Shown here one piece after another: positions 11,505 to 23,027 of a stretch of 64,000 nt of DNA. The notes below the pieces were generated by a model. It worked only from the letters and a program-made list of their open reading frames with translations. It did no database searches and had not been told where the DNA came from. Origin of the DNA: Mauremys mutica (Eukaryota; Chordata; Testudines; Geoemydidae); the NCBI RefSeq assembly GCF_020497125.1, contig NC_059082.1, forward strand, positions 18,217,965 to 18,281,964. The letters run 5' to 3'. Within the stretch, counting starts at the first letter, position 1. The number at the start of each line of letters is the position of its first letter. Both the position numbers and the translations under genes were made by a program.

Positions 11505-13922
11505 GGGGACAATTATACACCGGTCATCCTAACTTCGATACCTGGAAAGATACTGAAACCAATTATGAAACAATCAGTTTGTAAGTACCCAGAGGGATAA
11601 TAGAGTTATAAGGAATAGCCAGCATGGATTTTTCAAGAACTAATCATGCCAAACCACCTAATTTCCTTCTTTGACAGGGTTACTGGCCTAGTAGATAGGG
11701 GGAAGAAGTAGATGTTGTTTATCTTTATTTTTTAAGGCTTTTGACATTCTCATAAGCAAACTAGGGAAATGTGGTCTAGATAAAATTAGTGTAAGGTGCA
11801 CAGCTGGTTGAAAGACCGTACTCAGAGGTAGTTATCAGAAGTTTTCTGTCAAACTGGGAGGGCATTTCTAGTGGGTTCCCACTGGGTCTGATACTATTCA
11901 GAATTTTCATTAGTTACTTGGATAATGGAGTGGAGAGTATGCTTCTAAAATTTGCAGATGACATCAAGCCTAGAGGGGTTGCAAGCACTTTGGAGGACGG
12001 GTCTAGAATTGAAAATGACCTTGACAAATTGAAGAATGTGTATAAAATCAACAAGATGAAATTCAGTAAAGAGAAGTGCCAACGACTACAGTTGGGAAGG
12101 AAAAATTAAATGTACAACTTCAAAATGGGGAATAACTGACTAGGTGGTAGTGCGGCTAAAAAGGATTCTGGGGGTTACAGTAGGTCACAAATTGAATGTG
12201 TCAAAACTGTGATGCAGTTGCAAAAAAGGCTAATATTCTAGGGTACATTAACAGGAGTATCATTTGTAAGACCTGGGAGGTAATTGTCCCACTCTACTCG
12301 ACACTGGTGAGGCCACAGCTTGAGTGTGGTGTGCTGTTCTGGGCACCGCACTTCAGGAAGGATGTGGATAAATTGGAGAGAGTCCAGAGGAGAGCAACAA
12401 AAATAATAAATGGATTAGAGAGCCTGATATATGAGGAAAAGCTTTTTAAAAACTGAGTCACATTTCCCCGGGGGTTCCCAAGATTGCAAAGCTCCTCATT
12501 ACTACCTGCCCTTAGCGTGAGGCAGGCTTGTCCGTGCCTGCTGGGGTCAGCTCTCCAACTCCAGGGGCCACGGGCAACACAGGCCCTGCTCTCTCTCTTC
12601 TGGTTAGGCACACTCTAATCCTATAGCTCTCCGAGAGTCCCCCTAGAGTGACCAGATGCTGGTCTACTATTCACAGATTTTCTGCTCCCAACGAAGTAGT
12701 CCACACCAGCTTACTAGCTTCCCTTCAGGTCACCACTTGATTTGACACACAGCACTTAAATAATGTTTATAGTGAAAACTAGTAAGAATTTACTTAACGA
12801 AGTATGGAGATTTGAGAAGTAGCAAGTAAAATATTGGAAACAAATAGTTGCATGTAAAATAAAATCATAACGTGCATTTTAAATCCTAGACTTAACTACC
12901 AAGATACTGTTCTGTCTAATTAAATTTAGCTCATCCAAAGTCTTTGCAGTATTTTCCAGCCAGGTTGGCCATGATCCTCCTTTCACAAGGCAGAACATGC
13001 TGACAGTTTTGTCTTCTTCGTGAAGGATCCGGAATGTACCTCAGTACCCCCAGTTATGCCCCAAACATCCATTGTCTTTACTTGTAAATGGGATATCCTC
13101 ATGCTTTTTTTTGTTTTTTCCTGCAGCTTTCCTCTCTTGTTGAATCTGCAATCTTCTGCTTAGCATCAGGCTCAGTAATGCAAATAGGCCTCCACTGCAA
13201 AGCGGACAATACAGAATAGACACATGAGCAGCCAGAGAGAGATAAGCATGTTTTTCCCCTCCTACATGACAGAAACTTGTTTATCACCTTCTGGTGACAT
13301 GCTTTAACTCACATACCTTACGATGAAAATTTTCTGTACCGATACATAATTCCTTAAATATTATGCACACATACATTTCACAATTATTATGACAACCCGT
13401 GGGCTCTTGGTTCTTGGTATATACCTCACATGCCACCTTCTGGTAAATTTAATATACATACATCTGCCACAGGGGATCCTGGTAAAACTCTATAAACATC
13501 CTTGTACACTCTGCCAGTTGGCACCAAGAGGTTTCTGGGTCACACTGAGCATGCTTACTCTTGAAAAAGAAGATTGAAGAGGGGTATGATGAGTCTTCAG
13601 ATATGTGAAGAGCTGTTATAAAGAGGATAGACTCAGAGATCAATTGTTCTCCATGTCCACTAAAGGCAAGACAAGAAGTAATGGGCATACTCTATAGCGA
13701 GGGAGACTTAGGTTAGTTACTAGGACAAACTTTCTAACTATAAGGGTAGTTAAGGTCTGGAATAGACTTCCAAGGAGATTGTGGAATCCCCCTCGTTGCA
13801 GATTTTTAAGAACAAACACCTGTGAGGGATGGTCTGTGTTTATGTGGTCCTGCCTCAGCACAGGGGCCTAGACTTGATAAACGCTCAAGGTCCCTTCTAG
13901 CCCTACATTTCCACGATTTTAT
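11505..13922 (+). mobile_element. CR1 LINE fragment (RT to 3' end), sense, split by an insert
   Basis: Sense-strand translation gives CR1 reverse transcriptase pieces: VILTSIPGKILKPIMKQ at the start, then KFADDIKPRGVASTLEDG with an intact FADD catalytic motif near 11950, then ATLVRPQLECG-like and [18 protein letters not shown] segments. The element is split at 12458-13543 by a 1.1-kb insert and resumes with the CR1 C-terminal region and 3' UTR. It ends in a CR1-type tail (cctacatttccacgatttta) about 30 bp before a HOMER2 splice acceptor. Stops and frameshifts make it inactive. The 5' border is approximate. Confidence 0.85.
12458..13543. mobile_element. LTR-like insertion inside a CR1
   Basis: This 1086-bp block separates two parts of one CR1. 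It is flanked by a 6-bp direct repeat, actgag, at 12452-12457 and 13544-13549, and removing it restores the CR1 layout. No coding region is visible. Length and composition (GC-rich left part, AT-rich middle) resemble the solo LTR at 54073-55155, hence the LTR-like call. The exact termini are ambiguous by a base or two because of the duplication. Confidence 0.5.
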
Positions 13923-13952
13923 GTTATCACTAATCTGTGGATTGTGCTGCAG

Positions 13953-14092
13953 GAATCTGGACGTGAAACACCATCTTTTACTCGGGCATCCAGCATAAAT
14001 GGAACAGATGATGAGAAGGCATCTCATGGTGACTCTGCTGATGCACATCTGAAAAGTGAGAATGACAAACTGAAAATTGCTCTAGCCCAAAG
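13953..14092 (+). CDS. HOMER2: HOMER2 coding exon, linker (residues 130-176, phase 0/2)
   Basis: This 140-bp exon has 46 codons plus two bases (AG) of a split serine codon. The acceptor is tgctgcag and the donor gtgaat at 14093. It begins [14 protein letters not shown], continues [10 protein letters not shown], and ends with [12 protein letters not shown], where the coiled-coil heptads begin. The middle (HGDSADAH) is the part least like the mammalian protein, as expected of an unstructured linker. The acceptor is unusual because it has little polypyrimidine tract and lies about 30 bp beyond the 3' end of a CR1 element. The reading frame is unaffected. Confidence 0.95.
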
Positions 14093-14418
14093 GTGAATCT
14101 CTTGTAATATCTAAATTGCACTGAATGCCTGTGCAGTAACTCTTCGGGAGAGGTTACATATACATATCCAGGGATGGCTCAATAAGGAAACAGCTATCTG
14201 ACCTAATAATTACTATACTTGTTAAAAGGCAAATACCAAGGTAGATACAGTAACAACTTGTATAAAAAAATTGGAAGATGATAAAAAAAAAGTGGTAGTG
14301 GGATCTGTGGTGTTGCCTGCCTATTACCCACGTTATTGTAAACGGAAATAAAAATAATCGATGTCCTATTTAAGCATAGCACATACAGTCGTGTCTTATT
14401 CCTATAGCAATAAGGGGT

Positions 14419-14995
14419 TGTAACAGGGTTCACTCACCACTCTGGCACTTCCTGCTGGCTGTCATGGGAATTAGGTCTGTATGTTAGTGTGCCCTCTTTG
14501 GGTGGTGCCTCACCAGCGTCACTCCTGCTCTAGGACCTACATCTCTCCAAGGACTGTGGTGTCCTCTTCAGCGACACAGCCCACCGGGGACCTGCAGTCT
14601 GCTATTCAGCCACTTCCCTTAGTGACTACTACAGTGACTTGTCTGGCCACTTCCTTGTGGCCCCAGCATCCTCTTTGCCCTTTCCTCAGGGCCTCAGCCT
14701 AAAAACCCCAGCAACCAACCAGAAGATGTTTCTTGCTCCTCTGGTCCCTGCTAGAAGCACTGCTCTGTCCACGGTACTGGCAGGTCTCTCAGCCCTACAG
14801 AGACACAGTCCTTCTTCCCTGGGCTCCCAGCAGAGAACTGCCCTTTTCTGCCCTATAGCTCCCTTTTTATATGGTCCTGCTTGGCCCTGCTTGGCTGCTC
14901 CCTTCAGCCTTTCTCTGATTGGCTGCCTCTTGCGCAGCCTCCCTAGGGCTTTATTAACCCTTTAGAGCCCAGTGTGGGGCAGGTGGCTCATCACA
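14419..14995 (-). mobile_element. Solo LTR with CCAAT and TATA boxes, antisense to HOMER2
   Basis: This 577-bp block reads, on the - strand, from TGTGATGAGCC to CTGTTACA, so it has TG...CA ends. It is flanked by ggggt (14414-14418) and ggggc (14996-15000), a 5-bp TSD with one mismatch. On the - strand a CCAAT box (complement of attgg at 14918-14922) is followed about 45 bp later by a TATA box (complement of tttttatat near 14864-14872), the order of a U3 promoter. It is an old LTR-retrotransposon or retrovirus remnant without internal genes. A dormant antisense promoter is inferred. Confidence 0.65.
14864..14922 (-). promoter_or_regulatory. LTR promoter core (CCAAT to TATA), antisense
   Basis: On the - strand, agccaatcag is followed by ccatataaaaaggga. 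The spacing and order are those of an RNA polymerase II promoter in an LTR U3. Activity is unknown. Confidence 0.45.
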
Positions 14996-15000
14996 GGGGC

Positions 15001-16004
15001 ATACACGTACCAGAGTGAATGCATGTGGCTCTCAAACCTCTTCATTCATTTCTAATTTACTTGTGTTCCTAAAAAAAAAAAAAAAAAGCTTTTTTTCACA
15101 TGTGAACTTTAAATTGCTGACAGATTAGGAGGAGTTCTGATGTACTGCTAAAATGTCTCCTCTTTAAAGGTTTAAAATGTATAAATTTTTTCTTTTACAT
15201 TAATAAATCATCAAAGGTTTGCTTATACAATTTAGACCACTGAATATTAAATAGTCATAGCTTATAATATCTAGGCTAATAGTATTAGCAGAAATTATTC
15301 AGATGTTATTGCATCAATTTAAAACCACATATTAGATGATTGAATGAGCTGACTTTAGTAGGTACTTCTTTTGTCAAATTGGGAGATTTAACACTTTGTT
15401 TCTTTCTGATTTGGTGCATGATGAGGTAAACTCTTCTGTGCTAGTGATACCAGATCACATTGCCAACCATCAACGTGGCGATGCAGATAACATTTAAGAA
15501 TGCCGATAACATTTAGGCCATAGGGGAGCAATTACTGCTGATATTGTGTGAAGCCAATTTTCTCTTCTTTTAGTTTCAGTGGGTGTACTTTATCTGTGAA
15601 AACAGGTGAGGGTATGTAAAAGCACAAAAGAGATCAGTTCATCATAAAAAATGAATGAAAAAAATTTAACTTTACGTAGCTTTCTAAAAAAAACTTTGTG
15701 CACCACTTTAAAAATGTGCCCTATGTGCCTTGAAATCACATTTTGTACCATTTGATTTAATAAATTATTTGAAAAGGCAAATCACTGTAATTTGTAGCCA
15801 TAGTAAAATAAAAAGTTGGAATGCTCTAAGCAGTGACATTAATATGCCGTAATTCTCTTCTTGGAACTTATTTGCCACATCTATCTCTAGCATACGAATA
15901 TGCCCATGAGTGAAAAGGAAAAAAAAATCAGGTTCACAAGTTGCTTTTAAAAAAAAAATTAAAAAAAAAAAAAAAAGCAATATAAGCCATATGATACATT
16001 AAGC
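15001..16004. other. Intron sequence with A-rich tracts
   Basis: AT-rich sequence holding two long A runs, near 15072 and near 15951-15976. No element or exon was recognised. Confidence 0.5.
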
Positions 16005-16284
16005 CAGGGATCAGTAATCTTTGGCACGCGGCCCATCAGGGTAATCTGCTGGCGGACCGCAAGACATTTTGTTTATGTTGACCGTCCGCAGGCATGGCCC
16101 CCCGCAGCTCCCATTGGTGTGCTGGCCGCCACTTCCCGCAGCTCCCATTGGCCGGGAACGGCAAACCACGGCCACTGGGAGCTGCAGTGGGCCATGCTTG
16201 CAGACGGTCAACTTAAACAAAATGTCTCGCGGCCCGCCAGTGGATTATCCTGTTGCGCTGCGTGCTGAAGGTTGCTGATCTCTG
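16005..16284. mobile_element. Palindromic hAT-type MITE (CAGGGATCAG TIRs)
   Basis: This 280-bp GC-rich block begins cagggatcagtaatctttgg and ends ggttgctgatctctg. The two halves are largely inverted copies: cggaccgcaagacatttt in the left half mirrors aaaatgtctcgcggcccg in the right half, and gctcccattgg-type sequence lies near the centre. Flanks cattaagc and caataacg are a decayed 8-bp TSD at best (5 of 8). The whole element could fold into one hairpin. Confidence 0.75.
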
Positions 16285-16299
16285 CAATAACGATTCAAA

Positions 16300-17398
16300 G
16301 GTTATATAAGAACATAAGAATGGCCATACTGGGTCAGATCAAAGGTCCATTGAGCCTAGTATCCTGTCTGACAGTGGCCAATGCCAGGAGCCCCAGAGGG
16401 AGTGAACCTAACAGGTAATGATCAAGTGATCTCTCTCCTGCCATCCATCTCCACCCTCTGCCAAACAGAGGCTAAGGACACCATTCCTTACCCATCCTTG
16501 CTAATAGCCATTAATGTACTTAACCTCCATGAATTTATCTAGTTCTCTTTTAAACCCTGTTATAGTCCTAGCCTTCACAACTGCCTCTGGCAAGGAGTTC
16601 AACAGGTTGACTGTGCACTGTGTGAAGAAGAACTTCCTTTTATTTGTTTTAAACCTGCTGCCCATTAATTTCATTTGGTGACCCCTAGTTCTTATATTAT
16701 GGGAACAAGTAAATAACTTTTCCTTATTCACTTTCTCCACACCACTCATGATTTTATATATCTGTCATATCCCCCCTTAGTCTCCTCTTTTCCAAGCTGA
16801 AAAGTCCTAGCCTCTTTAATCTCTCCTCCTATGGGAGCTGTTCCAAACCCCTAATCATTTTAGTTGTCCTTCTCTGAACTTTTTCTAATGCCAGTATATC
16901 TTTTTTGAGATGAGGAGACCACATCTTTACGCAGTATTCAAGATGTGGGCGTACCATGGATTTATATAAGGGCAATAAGATATTCTCCATCTTATTCTCT
17001 ATCCCTTTTTTAATGATTCCTAACATCCTGTTCGCTTTTTTGACTGCTGCTGCACACTGCGTGGACGTGAACTATCCACGATGACTCCAAGATCTCGTTC
17101 CTGATTAGTTGTAACTAAATTAGCCCCCAATCATATTATATGTGTAGTTGGGGTTATTGTTTCCAATGTGCATTACTTAACATTTATCCACATTAAATTT
17201 CATTTGCTACTTTGTTGCCCAATCACTTAAGTTTTGTGAGATCTTTTTGAAGTTCTTCACAGTCTGCTTTGGTCTTAATTATCTTGAGTAGTTTAGTATC
17301 ATCTGTAAAGTTTGCCACCTTGCTGTTTACCCCTTTCTCCAGATCATTTATGAATAAGTTGAAAAGGATTGGTTCTATTCAAGGTTGCATACAGTGTG
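16300..17398 (-). mobile_element. CR1 LINE fragment, antisense
   Basis: The - strand gives the end of a CR1 ORF2: [20 protein letters not shown], then [19 protein letters not shown] (complement of 16829-17026), and [20 protein letters not shown] (within 16501-16749). The start of the + strand copy, aagaacataagaatggcc, is the usual CR1 3'-end sequence in reverse. It is truncated on the right, where a different CR1 tail begins. Confidence 0.85.
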
Positions 17399-17402
17399 TA
17401 TG

Positions 17403-17520
17403 AATCATAGAATCATAGAACTGGAAGGGACCTTGAGAGGTCATCTAGTCCAGTCCCCTGCACTCATGGCAGGACTAAGTATTATCGAGACCATTCCTGA
17501 TAGGTGAAGTACTTCAACCC
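17403..17520 (-). mobile_element. CR1 3'-end fragment, antisense
   Basis: It begins gaatcatagaatcatagaa, the reverse of the CR1 terminal octamer-type repeats, followed by ctggaagggaccttgagagg, a standard CR1 3' UTR motif. It is only about 120 bp, a severely 5'-truncated copy next to the larger antisense CR1. Confidence 0.85.
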
Positions 17521-18311
17521 TCCTTTTAATTTTTAATGGGATAATTTTTTTATTCCTAGTGGCTGTAGTCACTTCTACAGGCTAGTAACTGAGATACTAG
17601 GAGCTTTCAGTTTCCTCCACCCATTGTCCCTCAGCTCTTTAAAAGGCACATCACTCACCCTTTACTTCAGGAGCTTGGAAGGTCCGGGGTCGTTTAGTTC
17701 TTCAACAGTAATATTTTATAGATATTTAAAATCAAACAAAAGAAGTGAAAGTATTTTACCTACAGAGTATATCTATATTTCTTGGCCTACTATATAAAAT
17801 ACTATAGTATTATCTTTCATCCTGGATGATCAAAACATGCTTTATAAACTGATATGTACTCTATGCGTAGGTACCACCTGAAATGCAGCCACTGTTTAAC
17901 AATTCACAGCTACAATTCAGTACAGCTTAGGACAGGAAGTAAAGAATGGTGTAAAAATCCATGACTGCAAACACCACACATCTAAACTAAACCTCACATC
18001 TGGCACTGACAATAGTACTTTTTGATTCCAAAAGCACAAGCTCCTCCTACTTGAATTAATAGAGCATCTATTATGCTAGATGTAGTAGCTTTAGGACTTG
18101 TATTGTCTGTGGACTGTTCATTAGAGATAAGTGATCGTATACACTTGAGCAGGTCCGATATTCTCTGACAGAGGGTCAATGTGCAGTGGTCATTCTGCTA
18201 GGATACTGTATCTAATTCAGCTTGCCACCCATTGTTGCAATCAGGTGTTCTCACAGAGCGCTAAATGGAACTAAAGCATTAGTGAATCTAACTCTAGTCT
18301 GTTGTTTTCAG
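17521..18311. other. Intron sequence without recognised features
   Basis: Intronic AT-rich DNA up to the 18312 acceptor; nothing identified. Confidence 0.5.
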
Positions 18312-18468
18312 TTCTTCCAATGTAAAGAAATGGGAAACAGAACTGCAGACTCTGAGGGAGAGCAATGCCAGGCTGACCTCTGCACTCCAAGAATCTGCTG
18401 CCAGTGTAGAGCACTGGAAAAAACAGTTTTCAGAATGCAAGGAAGAGAATGATCAACTCAGGAACAAG
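18312..18468 (+). CDS. HOMER2: HOMER2 coding exon, coiled coil 1 (residues 176-228, phase 2/0)
   Basis: This 157-bp exon opens with the last base of the serine codon split from the previous exon, then has 52 codons. The acceptor is gttgttttcag and the donor gtaacg at 18469. It reads [14 protein letters not shown], then [20 protein letters not shown], and ends ENDQLRNK. Hydrophobic residues at heptad spacing and dense Glu/Lys mark the start of the long Homer coiled coil, which drives self-association into tetramers. It fits the mammalian exon in length and phase. Confidence 0.95.
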
Positions 18469-21289
18469 GTAACGTGAGTGGGTTAAGTAGAATAAAATGA
18501 ACCCCAGAGCACCATTTGAAATGCCAGAGAACCCTGGCTTGGGGACTCCTCTCCTATTTCTCCTTGCCCCAAGCCAATGTCCTCACAGACAGCCCATGCT
18601 GTATGATATTTACAAACATCACCAGCAGTACTAGGTTGTCCAAATACTAACCAAAAGCTACTGAGGACTCTGCAGCCAAGCACTGAACAAAGCAGAGGAG
18701 GGCAGTCAGCAGCAGTACCAAGGGTCAGAAGCAAAAAACACAGTTCAGATTCCCACCAGTTATAAAATCCAGACCCAAACTCTTGTTGAATTATCATTTT
18801 GAAATAATGTATATTTATTGTAATATTATTAAGCTTTAAAAATCCTTAATATGGTTCTTTCTAAACCTTTTCCGATGCTCCTCTTCTCTCAGCCTAGGCA
18901 GAACAGAGACAGCAATGGCATCTCTTTTGTACTTGTGTGTTGTTCTTCTCTGTCTATCCTGGCTTCTCTGCTGCTTCATTGTATTTTCTTGTGCTAGAAA
19001 GCAGAAAGAGAGGAAGAATGGAGTAGAGGAGACTGAGATGGCTACTTCTCCTTGCTTCCAGCATGCAGGAGGCAAAGAACTGGGAGCCAGTAGGTGGGCT
19101 GGGATTTGCATATCACCCAAGATTCCATGCTCACTGGTTGGTGGAGCTATAATACTGTCTGTCCGTGCTGTTGGGTAGGATGCGAGGAAAGAGAACTCCA
19201 ATGAAGATGATTGCCATAGTGTACTCTTCTCATAAGTTATTTAGCTATAGTATATTGATGCCTTGAGCTCACTCATTGTGGTAAGGTGGCTGATTTAACC
19301 CAATAATCCCAATTAAATCTCAAAATCAGACAGCTAAGTGAAGACATGAGTTGTACCCACAATACTGTAAGCACAAAAAGGGAGGAGGAGGAGCCAGGCT
19401 GAGAATCAGGCCCACCAGCTTCAAAGCCGCGTATTTCAACTCCATAAGCCTGTTGGAGATCGTTGCCAAAAGCCTTTTTCCCTTCCTTACCGAGCATGTA
19501 ATTTCACAGCACTGTAGTACAGGGATCGAATGTGAACCACAAGAGAGAACACTTGGGAGATGTAAATTTAGATTTTTAAAAACCCTGGCTTAGAATAGTA
19601 GCTTGTACTGTCACTAAAATAATATGGTGCTATCTATCAAAAGCTTGTAATTGGCCCACGCACTGGTACAAGTCTGCTGAATACAGTGGAATTCAGTTTC
19701 CGTGAATACTGCTTGTAGTGATAATTTCAGCCTATTGATCTTAAGCTACTTTCCAAAAAGCTGGGGCCTGTTATTGCTGCTGTTTTTGCCTTTCACTTAT
19801 ACAGATCTCTGGGGCATTCAATGTATAGAGCAGGTTGCAAGTGATTTTTTAAATTTTCTATTGTTTTCAGGGGTAGGTATGACTTTCATTCCTTTTTGCA
19901 TGCCATTTAGCTCCAGGTGAAGAATGCTATAGCTTGTGGGAGTGCCACTGATAGACAGATGTAACCTGACTTACCTGTCTGTCAGGGCACTAAAATGCCT
20001 ATTGGAATTCACTCTGTTTTGCAAGATGGAGATTTTATATCTGTGTGCAGTTTGGGGAGGTCACTGTCAGAATGTGGAGATAATTCCACTAGAGTAAATC
20101 AGTGCTTCACAACAAGCTTTCTGTATTTAGACTACCACTTAACCCATGCTGGGTGTCAAGATTGCCTGGCACTAATTGTTAGCATCAAAGTAATATTAGG
20201 TTGTTAGATAAATCTGGTTCCTAGAGCAAAGAGTTAATAGTTCATTGTTAAGGCTAGCAGTGAAGGTTTCTTTTATGTATAAGGGAGAAATAGCTGATCG
20301 AAATAGTAGATTACAGTTAAATAGAATAGCATGCAACATAAATTATTTACTCAATGTTTTTGCTTTTGTGTACTGTTGCATAGGAAAGTTGCTTTCATTG
20401 ACATGACCAGGTGCAAATGTGCCACTTCTCTCTAAGTGTAGTCAAAAATGAGCAGGTTCACAAAATGCTTCCTTATTCTGGCACAGTGGTTAAGGTACCT
20501 ATAGCCCAACAGTCAGATGCTTTCTGTGGTTCATATAGCCCCACTGTCTGCATACAGTGTCATTGATCTTCCTGCAGAGAGAGAGATTCTTCTTTGTTTC
20601 TTCTCTCAAGTAGGTTTCTCAATAGGCATTGGTGCTGCACCAGTATGGGGTGCTGGGAAATTCTTTCTCCTGTGTTAATTGGGTTAGGCAGTTTTGCACA
20701 TTGGTCTGCCTTAAAATGATGCCAAGTACAGTCCCAGAGTAACCCAACACTGAGAATTAAAAATACATTAATGAGAGAGCCTGGTGACTTAGGAGCAGCG
20801 CAGCACACAAGGTCTGAGTCCAAAGGTGGCTAGAAGAAGTGTAGAATCAGCAAGCTCATTCTCTGTCTGAGAGAACAAAGCATCATCTGTCACACTGTAC
20901 TAATCCGTCTGGCTAAGTTTTAATGCTGTATCCAGCCCTCTTATTCCTGCTGGAATAATAGACAGGCCTTGAGGAGATGATGTTGGGAACTCCAGAGAGC
21001 TTACTTCCTCAGACCATATTTTTAAAAAACCCCATAGATTATTGGCTCATACTTGCATAAAAATGGAAGTGGAAATATATCCCATCCATTGCTCCTCACG
21101 ACTTATTATGACATTCCAGTGCTTTGCACAGTCCCATGTGATTACATAAGGCACTATCTAAGATACAATAAATGCATCCTGTGAGTCTGCCTAGTGTGTG
21201 TGTAAATGGGTTACTTTGTTTTTCTTAATTTTAAATATAACAGTGGTAACTTTGATCTGTTGTACTAACTGGTGTGCTCTGGGCGGGGG
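18469..21289. other. Intron sequence without recognised features
   Basis: Most of the 2.9-kb intron. Open frames on both strands are short and have no recognisable motifs. Confidence 0.5.
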
Positions 21290-21367
21290 AGATCCTCAGC
21301 TGATGTGAATTGTGGTACCTCCATTGATTCCAGTGGAGCTGGAACGGTTTACACCAGCTGAGGATCT
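21290..21367. repeat. Short palindromic repeat with 13-bp perfect arms
   Basis: agatcctcagctg at 21290-21302 is the exact inverse complement of cagctgaggatct at 21355-21367, with a 52-bp loop. Similar hairpin units are dispersed in sauropsid genomes (from memory). It ends 50 bp before the HOMER2 exon at 21418. Confidence 0.7.
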
Positions 21368-21417
21368 GCTCCTAGATTTGCAGAGAGTTGGAGTTTGCTA
21401 TGATCTTTTTTTTAAAG

Positions 21418-21528
21418 ATTGAAGAGCTGGAAGAACAATGCAATGAAATAAATAAAGAGAAGGAAAGAAATGCACAGCTGAACAGGCGCCTCCAGGAACT
21501 GGAATCAGAACTTCAAGACAAAGAACTA
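21418..21528 (+). CDS. HOMER2: HOMER2 coding exon, coiled coil 2 (residues 229-265)
   Basis: This 111-bp exon (37 codons, phase 0/0) lies between the acceptor ttttttttaaag and the donor gtaagt at 21529. It begins [18 protein letters not shown] and ends [11 protein letters not shown]. It is pure coiled coil, rich in Glu, Lys, Gln and heptad leucines. It keeps the single cysteine (EEQC) found in vertebrate HOMER2. Confidence 0.95.
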
Positions 21529-23022
21529 GTAAGTAAAAAAAACTTAGAAATGGCACAAATTCTTTAAAGTCAGAGTGGTCCTATCTGTTTTTCACTACAC
21601 AAAGCAACACATACAGTGTGTCACCACAGTCAAAGGGAGCCCAGCATTTAAAGTTACTGCTCTTTCTAGCTGCTGTAAGACTCTTTAGATCTCCAGTCGT
21701 GTCCCCTAATCACTTGTTTACAACACTGTAGGTTCTGAATTTTTAATCTGATTTGGCATTTGAGTTTGACAGTTGTTGTTAACAAAAATGATACTTTACG
21801 CTTCTGAGGATCTCAGTGCCTCTTAAAACCATTAATTGGTTAAACACCTGCTGAGACAGGTAAGTAGGAGTATCCTCGGATGAAATGAGCTGGAGAGGTT
21901 CATTGCCTTGCCTAAAGTCACACAGCAAGTGAGTTGAAAATAGAATCTCAGAATCACTGCTCTCAGTCCCCGCTTTACTGTATGGGAGGAGGGGAGCTGT
22001 TGACTTTCAGGTGCTTGTCAGTAAAAAGACATCCCTTACAAGAGAATGTAGTATCTTTGTTAAGACAGGTGAGGCGCTCTCTTTCAGTGGAATCTTATAT
22101 TTTACTATTTTGCCACCCACACCTTCTGATTTTAAGAATTAAATCCAAGATGGAGATTAAGATTAGAGGATGTTACTGACATTCATTCACAATTCCTAAA
22201 TCTCTCATTTTAGCTTAGAGGGTATTCATTTTGCTAAGGCGAAAAATGTTGGAAACTTACAGCCCCTGACTAGGGGGCGGGAAATAATGGAATCTTTGAG
22301 GTTCTCTTCCCTCCTCCCCCCCCCCCCCGTAGAAACCAAATGTTCTGTGTCGACTCAAGAGCAAATGCAGACAGCAGGTGTAGTGAAGCTTGCCTAGTGC
22401 CATTATAACTTCTCAGCTGGTGCTCCTAAAGAGCAGTGCTATTAAGGAGCTTTAAGATGGTACAAGGAGATAGGTTAGGGAGATGGATTTTGATGCACAG
22501 TTAAAAATATAATGCAGTTTTCAGCACCAAGTTTCAAAGGAAAAGGTCATGCTTTTTTCCCAACCTTTCTGCTCTAATAGCATATGTAATAACCCCTACT
22601 TTGTGATAGCATTTTCCTTCAGGTTCACATTCTCCAGACACCAAATCAGCCAGAAAACGGATTGACTCATGAATATTACAGACCTAGCTACCATTTGTTT
22701 TTGAGAAGGAACTGCACCCCCAGCCTGATTTCAGACTGTTTCTTATGTTAGTGGATTTCTGATTAGCTCTAAACCACTGTAAATAAGCAGCTCTTGGCTT
22801 TGCAAGGCAAACCAGTGTGGAGCCTGCTCACAAATGCAGCCATGAAAGAAGACCTCTGAAATTCTGTCCATTTGAGGAACAGTAAAGGGAGGAGAGAGAA
22901 ATGAAAGGATGGAAAGAGGCACAGAGGCTTTGGGAAAAAGAAATATAAGCCACAGACCTATACAAGGGCATCAGAATGCTTAAAGATGTATGGGGGTTCA
23001 CTTCTCAAAATAAACACAGGCG
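21529..23022. other. Intron sequence without recognised features
   Basis: Contains a C homopolymer near 22315-22328. No element or exon was recognised. Confidence 0.5.
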
Positions 23023-23027
23023 GTTAC

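Noticed and set aside
18836..19201. 121-residue - frame in an intron
   Set aside because: No recognisable domain, low complexity, and no supporting splice or promoter context.
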